From: Falsihalocynthiibacter sp042445055
Lineage (GTDB): Bacteria > Pseudomonadota > Alphaproteobacteria > Rhodobacterales > Rhodobacteraceae
Length of the DNA: 64,000 nt
Direction: 5' to 3'
Assembly: GCF_042445055.1 (NCBI RefSeq)
Contig: NZ_CP170339.1
Location: 1,860,001-1,924,000 of the forward strand
Shown: positions 8,443 to 17,234 of the stretch, one piece after another
Layout of the letters: every line of letters starts with the position of its first letter
Position numbering within the stretch: position 1 is the stretch's first letter
Program-made: the position numbers and the translations under genes
Notes under the pieces: generated by a model
The model's input: only the letters and a program-made list of their open reading frames with translations
Databases searched by the model: none
Told to the model about the DNA's origin: nothing

Positions 8443-9674
8443 GTGTCCGTATAGCTCGACACTGCGATATCGATCCGTGACGGAGATGGATCACGGTGCG
8501 CATAGCGCTCTTTAAGAGTGAGCGGACCGGCGGTGATTTGAAAATAATCGTAATCTCCAGGGCGATCGAACGCGCATAGATACTGAAAATGTAGACGGAA
8601 ATACCTTCGTTTCATGCTCAGGAGTTTCTCAGGACTAAGCGTATTTGTGTATGCGGCCGAAAGCACAAGCGGCCAGCGCTTGCGGGGTGTCGCCACGCCG
8701 GACACTGCCACCGGATCGCAGAGCGCGAACGAACAACCGTCACTCGGGGCGCTCACGTCGACCCACGCGATATCCTCTCGCTCGGAAACGGTTACAAGGT
8801 CGCGGCGCAATCGTTGAGCCTTGGGCAAGAAACTTAGCATTGGAACAACCTGCCCCAAAGACAAAAATCCAATCGCTGGTCCACCCGTTCTATCGCCCCT
8901 TCTCCGCAACACATCTGCGAGCGCTGATACAGCCAAGTGAACGCCGGATGAGTGACCAACAATTAAGACCTCGTCATAGTCTCCAGCCAAGGCTCGCTCA
9001 ATCTGTTGAGTGAATTCCGCCAGTTTTTCCTCAATTTGTGGGGTGTATGCTCCCTTCAATTGCGCGGTGTATGCGAAGTTATGCATAAGGTAGTATGCTA
9101 ATATTCTGCTGTCGTGTTTCTTGAATTGCCTCAGGACCAAAATAATGACTGGAGGGAAAAGCACCCACCCCGCTCTTGGATAAATCAATCCCGAAACTAG
9201 CGAACTCACGAAAACCGCTGCCAGCACCGCAACGAGAAGTTGAGCGATGAGCATAACAATCGGATAAAACGCAGCGACCGCAGCACCTTTGCTAAGCCAA
9301 ACTACTCGTCTAATCGCGCCCGTAGAAAAGTATATCCACGCAGTGACCAAAAGCTGCCAATAGGTCGCCAGAATCCCATGACCCATTGAGGATTTCACGA
9401 TCTCTGACCACATAAGGACCGTTACTTCTGTCTGTACCTCCTTGCCTTCAAAAATCCCGTCAACCGACCAGCCAAATTTTGAAGCCCTTAACCGTTTCTT
9501 GGGCATTGATAACGCATAGCCCGAGATTTCGGCCTGCTGCGCGCCCTCTCTCCGGTACAGTTCCCGATAGCGCCGCGGGTGAATCGGATCAAAGCCTGGG
9601 ACATAGAAAACATGTCTTCGTTTCACATAAGTTAACGGCTCTGCATTTTCTTGGCGCGGTGGCACAGAAGGCAT
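8439..9674 (-). CDS. Membrane protein with alpha/beta-hydrolase-like GHSSG motif
   Basis: A 411-residue protein with no family I can name. The N-terminus has VFYVPGFDP (residues 22-30), like the strand and oxyanion loop of alpha/beta hydrolases. Two strong hydrophobic segments follow at about 131-161 and 166-182. The motif EVLIVGHSSGVHLAVSAL has the form of a nucleophile elbow with Ser243. I cannot place the Asp and His of a triad with confidence. The arrangement suggests a hydrolase or lipase domain interrupted by a membrane hairpin. It is the upstream partner of the P450 gene (4-base overlap), so it may make or receive that enzyme's lipid-like substrate; this is inference. Confidence 0.7.
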   Translation of the reverse strand: MPSVPPRQENAEPLTYVKRRHVFYVPGFDPIHPRRYRELYRREGAQQAEISGYALSMPKKRLRASKFGWSVDGIFEGKEVQTEVTVLMWSEIVKSSMGHGILATYWQLLVTAWIYFSTGAIRRVVWLSKGAAVAAFYPIVMLIAQLLVAVLAAVFVSSLVSGLIYPRAGWVLFPPVIILVLRQFKKHDSRILAYYLMHNFAYTAQLKGAYTPQIEEKLAEFTQQIERALAGDYDEVLIVGHSSGVHLAVSALADVLRRRGDRTGGPAIGFLSLGQVVPMLSFLPKAQRLRRDLVTVSEREDIAWVDVSAPSDGCSFALCDPVAVSGVATPRKRWPLVLSAAYTNTLSPEKLLSMKRRYFRLHFQYLCAFDRPGDYDYFQITAGPLTLKERYAHRDPSPSRIDIAVSSYTDT

Positions 9675-9764
9675 TTTAGGTAGCTCATTTCGTTGTCTTT
9701 TCTTACCCTAACCAGAATGTTTGAACGAAAATAGCCCCTTGTTCCAATCATCGGCGGAACTCAT

Positions 9765-10028
9765 ATGGACAGCGATTTTCTCTCCCGATATTGTTACATT
9801 ATGGAAGCTAACAAGACGCTCGACACACTCGGATTACTTTGCCCTCTGCCGGTTCTAAAGGCGCAGAAGGCATTGAAATCAATGGATAGTTCAGAAGTTC
9901 TTGCGCTCCTAGCGGACGACCCTGCTGCCGAGATCGACGTTCCGCATTTCTGCACAGAATCCGGCCATGCGTTTCTTGGACAAGAAGTCGCGGAGCACGG
10001 CACGCTCTATTTTATTGGCTGCAAGTAA
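9765..10028 (+). CDS. TusA/SirA-family sulfur carrier protein
   Basis: An 87-residue protein of the TusA fold, with the hallmark LGLLCPLPVLKA: the Cys-Pro-x-Pro cysteine carries persulfide sulfur in tRNA thiolation or molybdenum cofactor work. The ATG at 9765 gives 87 residues and the ATG at 9801 gives 75; the family usually starts just before the LDTLGLLCP segment, so the shorter form may be the true one. It is alone, divergent from the GHSSG gene, with no other tus gene near. Confidence 0.85.
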   Translation: MDSDFLSRYCYIMEANKTLDTLGLLCPLPVLKAQKALKSMDSSEVLALLADDPAAEIDVPHFCTESGHAFLGQEVAEHGTLYFIGCK

Positions 10029-10133
10029 TTTCTTCTGACAATTTTATTCGAATTGTACGGGCAAATGTGATGACCGCGGATATAGAGTGACGAAAAATTA
10101 ACGTCTTGCCCTTTAGATCGAGTCATCGGTTTC

Positions 10134-10208
10134 ATGAGCTACAGAAGGAGCGCGTCGTTTGAGTATTGGAAGAAGCAAACGCCCAATCACCAAAGGCTTT
10201 GGCGATGA
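10134..10208 (+). CDS. Possible 24-residue leader ORF before cheD
   Basis: A short frame opens with ATG at 10134 and ends in a TGA that overlaps the preferred cheD ATG at 10205 (ATGA). This would couple the two translations. It has no clear ribosome site of its own, while AGAAGGAG lies inside it at 10142-10149. It may simply be chance. Confidence 0.25.
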   Translation: MSYRRSASFEYWKKQTPNHQRLWR

Positions 10209-10735
10209 ATGCCGTCAATAGCATCGAGGCATTCGTGAAATCCGTCCACATCGCGCAGGGTGAGTATTTCGTTTCAAATAAAACGGATGTGTTGATCTCA
10301 ACTGTACTTGGGTCATGCGTAGCGACCTGCCTCTGGGATGCGCGCGCGGGTGTTGGTGGAATGAACCATATTCTCCTGCCTCAGGATTTATCAAACAGTC
10401 CGATGTCACAAATGCACGGTATTAACGCGATGGAGATTTTGATCAACGAGATGCTCAAACTTGGCGCAGTAAAATCGCGTATTCGTGCCAAGCTATTCGG
10501 AGGTGCAAAAATGGTGGTTGGCCTCTCGAATATCGGGCTCCGAAATAGCAGGTTCGCGGCAGATTTTCTTCGACAGGAGCAAATCCCATGCGAGGCGCAG
10601 AGCCTTGGTGGAGTTGAGGCGCGCCGTATTCAATTCTGGCCGTCCACAGGCCGCGCCAGACAAAAGTTTGTTACCAACGCACCCGTGGAAACTCCAATAG
10701 TTGGGGAGCAGGCGAATGACGTCGAGTTGTTCTAA
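10205..10735 (+). CDS. cheD: Chemoreceptor glutamine deamidase CheD
   Basis: CheD deamidates glutamines of chemoreceptors and can bind CheC-type phosphatases. The 176-residue form from ATG 10205 contains the catalytic Cys in TVLGSCVATCLWD (Cys38) and the His in GGMNHILLP (His55), followed by AKLFGGAKM. The frame is open back to a TTG at 10166; I prefer the ATG because the only good ribosome-like site is too far from that TTG. No cheA, cheB, cheR or receptor gene is near, so it is an orphan here. Confidence 0.9.
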   Translation: MNAVNSIEAFVKSVHIAQGEYFVSNKTDVLISTVLGSCVATCLWDARAGVGGMNHILLPQDLSNSPMSQMHGINAMEILINEMLKLGAVKSRIRAKLFGGAKMVVGLSNIGLRNSRFAADFLRQEQIPCEAQSLGGVEARRIQFWPSTGRARQKFVTNAPVETPIVGEQANDVELF

Positions 10736-10736
10736 T

Positions 10737-11951
10737 TCAGCTATCTTCGCCGATATTTTCGGGAAGGTTTCGTGTCTTATTTCCAAACCACGGGGCACAA
10801 AGAGTTGCGGTAACGCCATGGAGTAAAGCGCTTATCCATACCGCGTTGATTGCTATGTTAAGGACGCTTTCACCAAACTCTGGCACCATATCTTCGTAGA
10901 CCAGCATCGCAAATAGCGCCGTCGCCAATCCACGAGGACCAAACCATCCAAAGAATAGCCGCGTCAAAGGAGAAGCATCTGTCCCGATGAGTGAAATCCA
11001 TATCGCAACGGGTCGAACTATGACCAAGCTAGATAGAATTAAAACGAAGGACCGCATATCGAGCGAGGCTATGGCCTCTGGAACCAGCACGGCTCCGAGT
11101 AAGAAGAATGATACCCACGAAAGGAGCTGCCCTTCACTTTCGGTGAATTCATAAACAAACTCGAACTGGCCGCGGACGATCGCGCCAAAGGACAACCCCG
11201 CGACGAAAGCTGCGATAAAGCCATTCCCACCAATCGATAACGCGCAGGTGTAAGAAAGCGCCGCCAACGCAAGTGCGGCTAGGCCTTCGAAAGTGTCCGA
11301 AGTTAACTTCTCTCTTGTTGCGCGCGCAAGGCTCATCGCACCCACAGTTCCGATCACAATGCCAGCTATCGGCCCCAAAACGAGTTGCCTCGTAATGAAC
11401 CAGCCCCACCCATCGCTTGGCGCAAATGCGGCCTCTGATGCAAAGGCGGCGGATATCAGGACAAGCGGAAGCGCCAATCCGTCGTTTAGCCCGCTTTCGA
11501 TGGTCAATGCGCGTCGCGCTCGCTCGGGAACTGCTTTGTTCGTCACCACCGACAGACCAAGCGCGGCGTCAGTTGGTACCAATATCGCCGAAATCAACGC
11601 AATCGCGGCCAGTGGCCAGCCAGGCATAATCAGCCACCCCACTGCAATCCCGAGCACAAAACCGACGGGCAGTCCAATAGCCAACATCCGTTCTGGCCAA
11701 ACGTGGCGTTTCTTGACTGCAAAAATGTTGATCTTTGCCGCATCGAGAAAGAGGAGCACCACCAATGTGACCTCAGCGACAAGATGCAGGATTTCGGTGA
11801 AGTCATCCTCTGGGATCAAGCCGACACCATCCAACAGCACACCAAATGCCAAAAACGCCATCGGGGCCGTAACGACAGTCGAACTCAGGCGCTTGGCGAC
11901 GGTGCTAAAGGCGAAGAGAAAAAAGGCGAAGGCCAAATAAGCGGTCATCAT
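10737..11951 (-). CDS. CPA1-family sodium/proton antiporter
   Basis: A 404-residue polytopic membrane protein with about 11-12 hydrophobic segments. The NhaP-type marks are ILVPTDAALGLSVV and ESGLNDGLALP; the Asn-Asp pair of the latter is the ion-binding site of CPA1 exchangers. It exchanges Na+ or K+ for protons at the inner membrane. It lies 34 bases after the phospholipase-like gene on the same strand and may be the third gene of that operon. An adjacent second ATG (11948) is equally possible as start. Confidence 0.87.
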   Translation of the reverse strand: MMTAYLAFAFFLFAFSTVAKRLSSTVVTAPMAFLAFGVLLDGVGLIPEDDFTEILHLVAEVTLVVLLFLDAAKINIFAVKKRHVWPERMLAIGLPVGFVLGIAVGWLIMPGWPLAAIALISAILVPTDAALGLSVVTNKAVPERARRALTIESGLNDGLALPLVLISAAFASEAAFAPSDGWGWFITRQLVLGPIAGIVIGTVGAMSLARATREKLTSDTFEGLAALALAALSYTCALSIGGNGFIAAFVAGLSFGAIVRGQFEFVYEFTESEGQLLSWVSFFLLGAVLVPEAIASLDMRSFVLILSSLVIVRPVAIWISLIGTDASPLTRLFFGWFGPRGLATALFAMLVYEDMVPEFGESVLNIAINAVWISALLHGVTATLCAPWFGNKTRNLPENIGEDS

Positions 11952-11985
11952 TTATTCCTAAGCTCAGCCGGCTCAAAAGAGTCCC

Positions 11986-12540
11986 TTACTCCCAGAAACA
12001 TGACGGATATCCATACCCCCACCGCCAAGAAAGGCCGCTGCAAGGAGCGCCGCCCAATCGCACCGCATTAAACATACCGTCTGCAATAAGCTTGTAGACG
12101 ACATTAATCGTGTCAGGTTGTGCCGCGAACTCTTCTGCGAGTGTTAGACGCCGCGCTTCTCCGTCGAGAAAAACGCATTGCCGTAGAGTTTCGTCTGCTG
12201 ACAAACGCGCTTCGTAACTCTCGCTCGCCGTCGCCGCATTGCTTGCATTATGATAGGCTCGGTCATGGGTCACACAGCAACTTTCCCATGGCGGCGATGC
12301 TTTGTAGGTTTCCGCGAGCCGAGGAAGGATGCTCGCAACGGGTTCCCATGTCGCGGACATACCCCCGCTACAGCCATCGGTTTCAAACGGTGCCAGCGAC
12401 GTGTTCGCATCCTCCAAAACCCGAAAAAGTGCTTCGTGCCTCGGCAATTCGACTGCGCGCGATATGCGATCAACGATTGGCGTGTCCGAGGATGCCTCTG
12501 TCGCCGCGCAAATGAGAACAAAAGCGAGAGTTCTACGCAT
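11986..12540 (-). CDS. Secreted phospholipase-A2-like protein
   Basis: A 184-residue protein with an N-terminal signal-like segment (about residues 1-18) and eight cysteines, fitting an exported, disulfide-bonded enzyme. DGCSGGMS and SCCVTHDRAYHN resemble the calcium loop and the catalytic His-Asp helix of secreted phospholipase A2 enzymes, including bacterial ones with a CxRHDxxYxN helix. Calling it a phospholipase is inference from these motifs. It overlaps the upstream glycerophosphodiester phosphodiesterase gene by 8 bases, which fits a joint role in breaking down phospholipids. It may instead be a related non-lipase family. Confidence 0.65.
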   Translation of the reverse strand: MRRTLAFVLICAATEASSDTPIVDRISRAVELPRHEALFRVLEDANTSLAPFETDGCSGGMSATWEPVASILPRLAETYKASPPWESCCVTHDRAYHNASNAATASESYEARLSADETLRQCVFLDGEARRLTLAEEFAAQPDTINVVYKLIADGMFNAVRLGGAPCSGLSWRWGYGYPSCFWE

Positions 12541-14380
12541 CTTCGGCCTTTGCGACTAGGTTTTTAGGGGCAAGCTCAATAAAATCGGCCACCCAAAGAA
12601 CAAGGAGTTCCGATGTTGAAAGACCCGCGCGCAATTCCAGAACTTGACGCGCGCGCGCGGGTTCATCGGTGATAAGCCCGTCAACGCCCATTGAAATCAG
12701 GCTCGACATTTGAACGGGATCATTCACGGTCCACGCATAGACATCTTTATTCTGCGCATGGGCTTGCCTGACCAATCGCCGCGATATTTGTCCCGCATTG
12801 AGGGCGAGGAAATCTGCATCAAGCCCCGTCACGTCCCCTACTGCCGTCGCGGCCAATACGCCTAGGCGCCACTCAGGCCGCATCGAACGCAGTTTCTGAA
12901 CCGCTGGATATTTAAGTGACATCAGCGCAACCTGATCGGCCATTTCGTATTCTTCGACCAAATCAATCACTTTTTGCTCAAGGTTTACGTCGTGGCCGTA
13001 GTACTTCAACTCGATCACAACTTTGGAGCGACCCTTCGCGGCCTCAAGCACATCCTTGAGCAATGGGGTCCGCTCGTCGGCGTATTCTTCGCTAAACCAG
13101 CTCCCGATATCGATGCGATCAAGGTCGGGGCGCGTGGCCTCCCACGTTTTGAGCGGATCATTCGCAAGTTTCATGAAATCTGAATCATGCGCGATGATGA
13201 GTTCACCCTCGGCGGATTCTTGGACGTCGATCTCCACCCAATCCGTTCCGTCATCCAGCGCTTGGTTAACCGATGCCATGGTGTTTTCGGGCCGCAGGCC
13301 AGCCGCGCCACGATGCGCGATGATCTCGACATCAGTGTTCCGCTCTACTTTTTCGAACAAGAAGCTGGCAAAAAATGCCCCAGCGACCAAAACCGCAACG
13401 GCGCCACTTATGACGCCCCAGAGCGGCAGAGATGCTTCCTCTTCTGTGATCCCGGTATTCTTCCAGCCGCGACCCGAGACTTTGACGAAACGCTCGTATA
13501 ACAAATGCGCGAGCGCTCCGTTTATGACACTGGTAACGGCGACATAAACGATACCCCAAACTGCGAAAACCGCCATTAATATCAGCGCAGTAAGGCGCAG
13601 GTTGACCTGAGCAAGATCAAGTACGATCGCGGTCAATTTGGTGAATAGCAGAACAACCAATGTCGTCAGGACAAATCGCACTAACACCCAAATAATCACA
13701 TCCTTGACCAGCCCCCAACGCTGCCCCTTGAGGCGCTCACGGCTTTGTTTCAAGGCCTCTAACGTCGAGAGTTTTTCAAGCATGACATAATGCAGGGCGA
13801 CACCCCAACCCGACAAAAACGAGAGCAGAACAATCGCGCCAATCAACAATATTGCGGCGATGAGAACCGCAGAACGTATGAACTCTGGCGGCCAATAGGT
13901 CAGGTAGTAGTTAATATCGAACTCGGTGATATTGCGCAGCGCGATCCATGCCGACAACAATAAGAACGGTGCCGAGATCACAACAATCCGAATGATCAGA
14001 CCGAGACAAAAGAGAAAAAGCGGCCAGAGTTGCGGCACAATAAACCCGATGCCTTTGCGGATTGCGGAGATTGCGCTGCGCTCTTTGCTCTCTATGATGA
14101 CGGTCATCACCGCAAAATCAATAATGAGTGCCGTGATAATCAAACTGCTCACCAACAATGTACCGACCAACCCGAAGGGCGATAGAACAAAGGCCGCAAT
14201 ATCTTGGTCAGTGATCGCGGACTGATTTGACGCTCGAATAACCAACGCCAGCACGATGCCAATGAGTGGAGCGACAATCGCCGCGACCAAAATCTGAAAC
14301 GTCAGATGCGTCCCAAAGAGCGCCCACCAATGCTGCCGCGCGACCTGAAACGAGGTTAATACTTTGCGGATCCGTTCCAT
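12533..14380 (-). CDS. Membrane-anchored glycerophosphodiester phosphodiesterase
   Basis: A 615-residue protein. The N-terminal half (about 1-345) has around seven hydrophobic segments and matches the GPDPase membrane domain; the C-terminal half (about 350-590) is a GDPD catalytic domain. It has the HRGAAGLRPENT active-site loop, VEIDVQ for the metal-binding acidic residues, AHDSDF, and VIELKYYG. It would split glycerophosphodiesters into glycerol-3-phosphate and an alcohol, probably outside the inner membrane. It is the first gene of the GDPD, phospholipase-like, antiporter set. A TTGAAC with an AT-rich TTATAG further downstream may be its promoter, but the spacing is poor. Confidence 0.9.
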   Translation of the reverse strand: MERIRKVLTSFQVARQHWWALFGTHLTFQILVAAIVAPLIGIVLALVIRASNQSAITDQDIAAFVLSPFGLVGTLLVSSLIITALIIDFAVMTVIIESKERSAISAIRKGIGFIVPQLWPLFLFCLGLIIRIVVISAPFLLLSAWIALRNITEFDINYYLTYWPPEFIRSAVLIAAILLIGAIVLLSFLSGWGVALHYVMLEKLSTLEALKQSRERLKGQRWGLVKDVIIWVLVRFVLTTLVVLLFTKLTAIVLDLAQVNLRLTALILMAVFAVWGIVYVAVTSVINGALAHLLYERFVKVSGRGWKNTGITEEEASLPLWGVISGAVAVLVAGAFFASFLFEKVERNTDVEIIAHRGAAGLRPENTMASVNQALDDGTDWVEIDVQESAEGELIIAHDSDFMKLANDPLKTWEATRPDLDRIDIGSWFSEEYADERTPLLKDVLEAAKGRSKVVIELKYYGHDVNLEQKVIDLVEEYEMADQVALMSLKYPAVQKLRSMRPEWRLGVLAATAVGDVTGLDADFLALNAGQISRRLVRQAHAQNKDVYAWTVNDPVQMSSLISMGVDGLITDEPARARQVLELRAGLSTSELLVLWVADFIELAPKNLVAKAEDA

Positions 14381-14554
14381 AATATTCTCTTTTTCTAATC
14401 GGTTGCGGGTAATCCCTTACTCTATAAAGCGCAATTGCGGGGCGTGGTTCAACAAATCATTACACCGATGCACGGATATTGACAGGAACGTGGTCACAGG
14501 CTCAAAGTGATAAATGCCCTCTTGGGTAATATTATTCGTGTTTATAGGCTCATT

Positions 14555-15604
14555 ATGATTTCCCGAGTGGCCCACCTTCTTATTGCAGGGGCGCTTTTGC
14601 TCTCATCAAGCATCATGGCGTCTGCGCAGATTTCCGATACACGCGTCATTGGCTGTGAGTTGCCGATCATTCGTACAGGTCTACGCCCCACGCCCGAAGC
14701 GGGTCCGACCGAAGTGAAGGTGTCGCTTGTGGTATCGGATTTTCTGGGCGTCAACGATGTGGATCAGCAGCTTGATCTGGACATCTATGCGTTATTTCAG
14801 TGGACTGATCCTCGGCTTGCGGCGAATGCGGGCTGTCGTTTTGGAAGGACAGAGGTCTGGTTTCCGCGGATCGCCTTGCTTAATTCGTCAAATCTGCGCG
14901 CCCTTAACACGAATGCGCTTAATCAGGTTTCCGTCGGCGAAGGGGGCGTAGTGACCTACCGTCAACGCTTCACTGGCGAGATTTCAAGCTATCACAATCT
15001 AAGCCGCTTTCCGTTCGATCAACACGAATTCAAAGTCGAGTTCGCCGCCCTTGAGGCTGATGTTCAAGAATTGCAGTTCATCGCCGATAGCGAAAATACT
15101 TGGATTGCAGAGACTCTGAATATCGAGGGCTGGTTCGTGCATGGCGTTGAAATCATGTCAGGGAACAGGACATTTCGCGATACGGGAGAAATCCGGAGTG
15201 CCATCTCTCTCTCGATTTTTGCCGACCGCAACCCCGGATATTTCTTGTATCGGGTGATGTTGCTACTTTCGTTCGTGGTCTGCATGTCTTGGGCGATTTT
15301 CTGGATTCCGCCAAGCAGGTTTGAGTTCCAAATCGGCCTTGGCGCGACCTCTATGCTGACCGCGATTGCCTTTACGCTTTCCATCGCGAGTGATCTGCCC
15401 AAGCTTGGCTATCTGACAATCATGGACAAGTCGTTAATCTGGGCGGTGACCCTGATTTTCCTGACTATTGTCGAGGCCCTGATCGCAGGTCTATTGGTGT
15501 TGCGCGAACGCGAAAACGCGGCAATCAGGCTCGATCAGGTGTCCCGCTTTGTCTTTCCCGCATTGTTGATAGGTGGTTGGTATTTCATCATACAAACCAC
15601 CTAA
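14555..15604 (+). CDS. Pentameric ligand-gated ion channel homologue
   Basis: A 349-residue protein with a signal peptide ending near ASAQ, an extracytoplasmic beta-rich domain of about 200 residues, and four membrane segments at the C-terminus. The Pro-loop YHNLSRFPFDQHEF replaces the eukaryotic Cys-loop, as in GLIC and ELIC. WFPRIALLNSSN matches the conserved segment of the ligand-binding domain, and the M2-M3 junction reads LPKLGYLTIMD, close to the LPK segment of that family. Start at ATG 14555, which is followed by the signal peptide; a GTG at 14507 would add unlikely residues. The ligand and ion selectivity cannot be told. It is divergent from the GDPD gene. Confidence 0.85.
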   Translation: MISRVAHLLIAGALLLSSSIMASAQISDTRVIGCELPIIRTGLRPTPEAGPTEVKVSLVVSDFLGVNDVDQQLDLDIYALFQWTDPRLAANAGCRFGRTEVWFPRIALLNSSNLRALNTNALNQVSVGEGGVVTYRQRFTGEISSYHNLSRFPFDQHEFKVEFAALEADVQELQFIADSENTWIAETLNIEGWFVHGVEIMSGNRTFRDTGEIRSAISLSIFADRNPGYFLYRVMLLLSFVVCMSWAIFWIPPSRFEFQIGLGATSMLTAIAFTLSIASDLPKLGYLTIMDKSLIWAVTLIFLTIVEALIAGLLVLRERENAAIRLDQVSRFVFPALLIGGWYFIIQTT

Positions 15605-15608
15605 ACGC

Positions 15609-17234
15609 TTACTCGTCCCTTAAGAATTTAACGAGCATTTGGGTTGATGCATCCTTGTGCTCGGCACTTTCCTCGCCCGAGACAATCGGCTCAAGAGCAA
15701 CGGCAAGCTCTTTGCCTAGTTCGACTCCCCATTGATCAAACGAGTTTAATCCAAGCAGAACGCCCTCAACAAATACTCGATGTTCATAAAGGGCAATGAT
15801 CTGTCCCAACACGAAGGGTGTAAGTTTCGGATAAATCAGCGTCGTACTCGGACGGTTCCCCGCAAAGACACGATGCCGCGCCTGACGTTCAAGCTCCGCA
15901 CCCGTCAGCCCTTTGGCCGCCATAATCTCGGTTGCGGTCTCAAGCGAACGGCCATTCATCAGGGCCTCGGATTGCGCAAGGCAATTGGCCATTAGCAAGC
16001 GATGTTGATGCGCCAACTCTGGTTCAAACCCTTCGCGCGCAACCATAAATTCGCAGGGAATAACGCGCGTGCCTTGATGGATAAGCTGATAGAACGCGTG
16101 TTGCCCATTGGTGCCCGGCTCTCCCCAAACCACAGGGCCTGAATTAACCGCGAGATCGTTGCCATCCATCGCAACGGATTTCCCGTTACTCTCCATTTCC
16201 AACTGTTGCAGATAAGCCGGTAGTCGCAAAAGCCGCTGTTCATACGGCAGAACCGCGCGCGTGGCATAGCCGCATCCCTGATTGTGCCAAATCCCGACCA
16301 ACGAGAGGAGAACAGGCATATTCTCGGCCATCGGTGCCGTCTTGAAATGGACGTCCATCGCCTCTGCACCCGTCAGAAACGCGCGGAAGTTTTCAGGCCC
16401 AATCGCGATCATCAAGGGCAATCCAATCGGCCCCCAGATGGAATACCGACCGCCGACCCAATCCTCAAAACCGAAAACGCGCTCATCCGCGATCCCAAAG
16501 GCGCTGGTTTTTTCTTGTGCCGAGCTTAGGGCACCAAACTGCGTCGCTGGGTCGGCGACCTTGGTCGCCATCCATTCACGGGCGGTTTCGGCATTGGTCA
16601 TTGTTTCGATTGTCGTGAAGGTCTTGGACGCCACCAAAACGAGAGTCGTCTCAGGGTTAAGCCCCTGAAGGACATTCGAAATATGCGCACCATCCACGTT
16701 GGAAACATAATGCACGCGCGGGCCGTCGTGATATGGGGCGAGCGCCAGCGTTGCCATAACAGGTCCCAGATCGCTGCCGCCGATGCCGATATTCACGACA
16801 TCCGTAATCTGTCCACCCTGCCCCTTATAGTTGCCCGAACGCACATCTGCGGCGAAGCTTTCCATCCGTGATAAAGTCTCGAGAACATCAGGCATGACGT
16901 TCTCACCCGCGACTTCAACAGGACCACCGCGCAGGTTGCGCAATGCCGTATGAAGCACCGCGCGCCCCTCGGTTTCATTGATTGGTTCGCCCAAGAACAT
17001 CGCATCGCGGCGCTCTTCAAGACCGGCTTGGCGCGTCATCTCGAGCAGCAACTCAAGCGTTTCCGCATCAATATTGGTCTTCGAGTAGTCAAACAGAATT
17101 GGGCCGCTGTCGGATGGTGTCTTCACCGAAAAATCGGCGGCACGCGCCCCGTTATTCTCGGCAAGTAGGTCTGCAATACGACGGGATTTTACCGCCTCGG
17201 CACGTTTGGCAAGCTTTGCGAAATCAACGGTCAT
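15609..17234 (-). CDS. pgi: Glucose-6-phosphate isomerase
   Basis: Interconverts glucose-6-phosphate and fructose-6-phosphate. The 541-residue length is normal. Family regions NIGIGGSDLGPVMA, VASKTFTTIETMTNA and the late GVELGKELA are present. Its ATG follows the pgl stop with no gap (TAAATG). It is the last gene of zwf-pgl-pgi, so hexose phosphate can be cycled back to glucose-6-phosphate for the oxidative branch. Confidence 0.96.
   Translation of the reverse strand: MTVDFAKLAKRAEAVKSRRIADLLAENNGARAADFSVKTPSDSGPILFDYSKTNIDAETLELLLEMTRQAGLEERRDAMFLGEPINETEGRAVLHTALRNLRGGPVEVAGENVMPDVLETLSRMESFAADVRSGNYKGQGGQITDVVNIGIGGSDLGPVMATLALAPYHDGPRVHYVSNVDGAHISNVLQGLNPETTLVLVASKTFTTIETMTNAETAREWMATKVADPATQFGALSSAQEKTSAFGIADERVFGFEDWVGGRYSIWGPIGLPLMIAIGPENFRAFLTGAEAMDVHFKTAPMAENMPVLLSLVGIWHNQGCGYATRAVLPYEQRLLRLPAYLQQLEMESNGKSVAMDGNDLAVNSGPVVWGEPGTNGQHAFYQLIHQGTRVIPCEFMVAREGFEPELAHQHRLLMANCLAQSEALMNGRSLETATEIMAAKGLTGAELERQARHRVFAGNRPSTTLIYPKLTPFVLGQIIALYEHRVFVEGVLLGLNSFDQWGVELGKELAVALEPIVSGEESAEHKDASTQMLVKFLRDE

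Noticed and set aside
14479..14484. TTGACA as promoter of the channel gene
   Set aside because: The -35 box is perfect, but no fitting -10 box follows at 16-18 bases.
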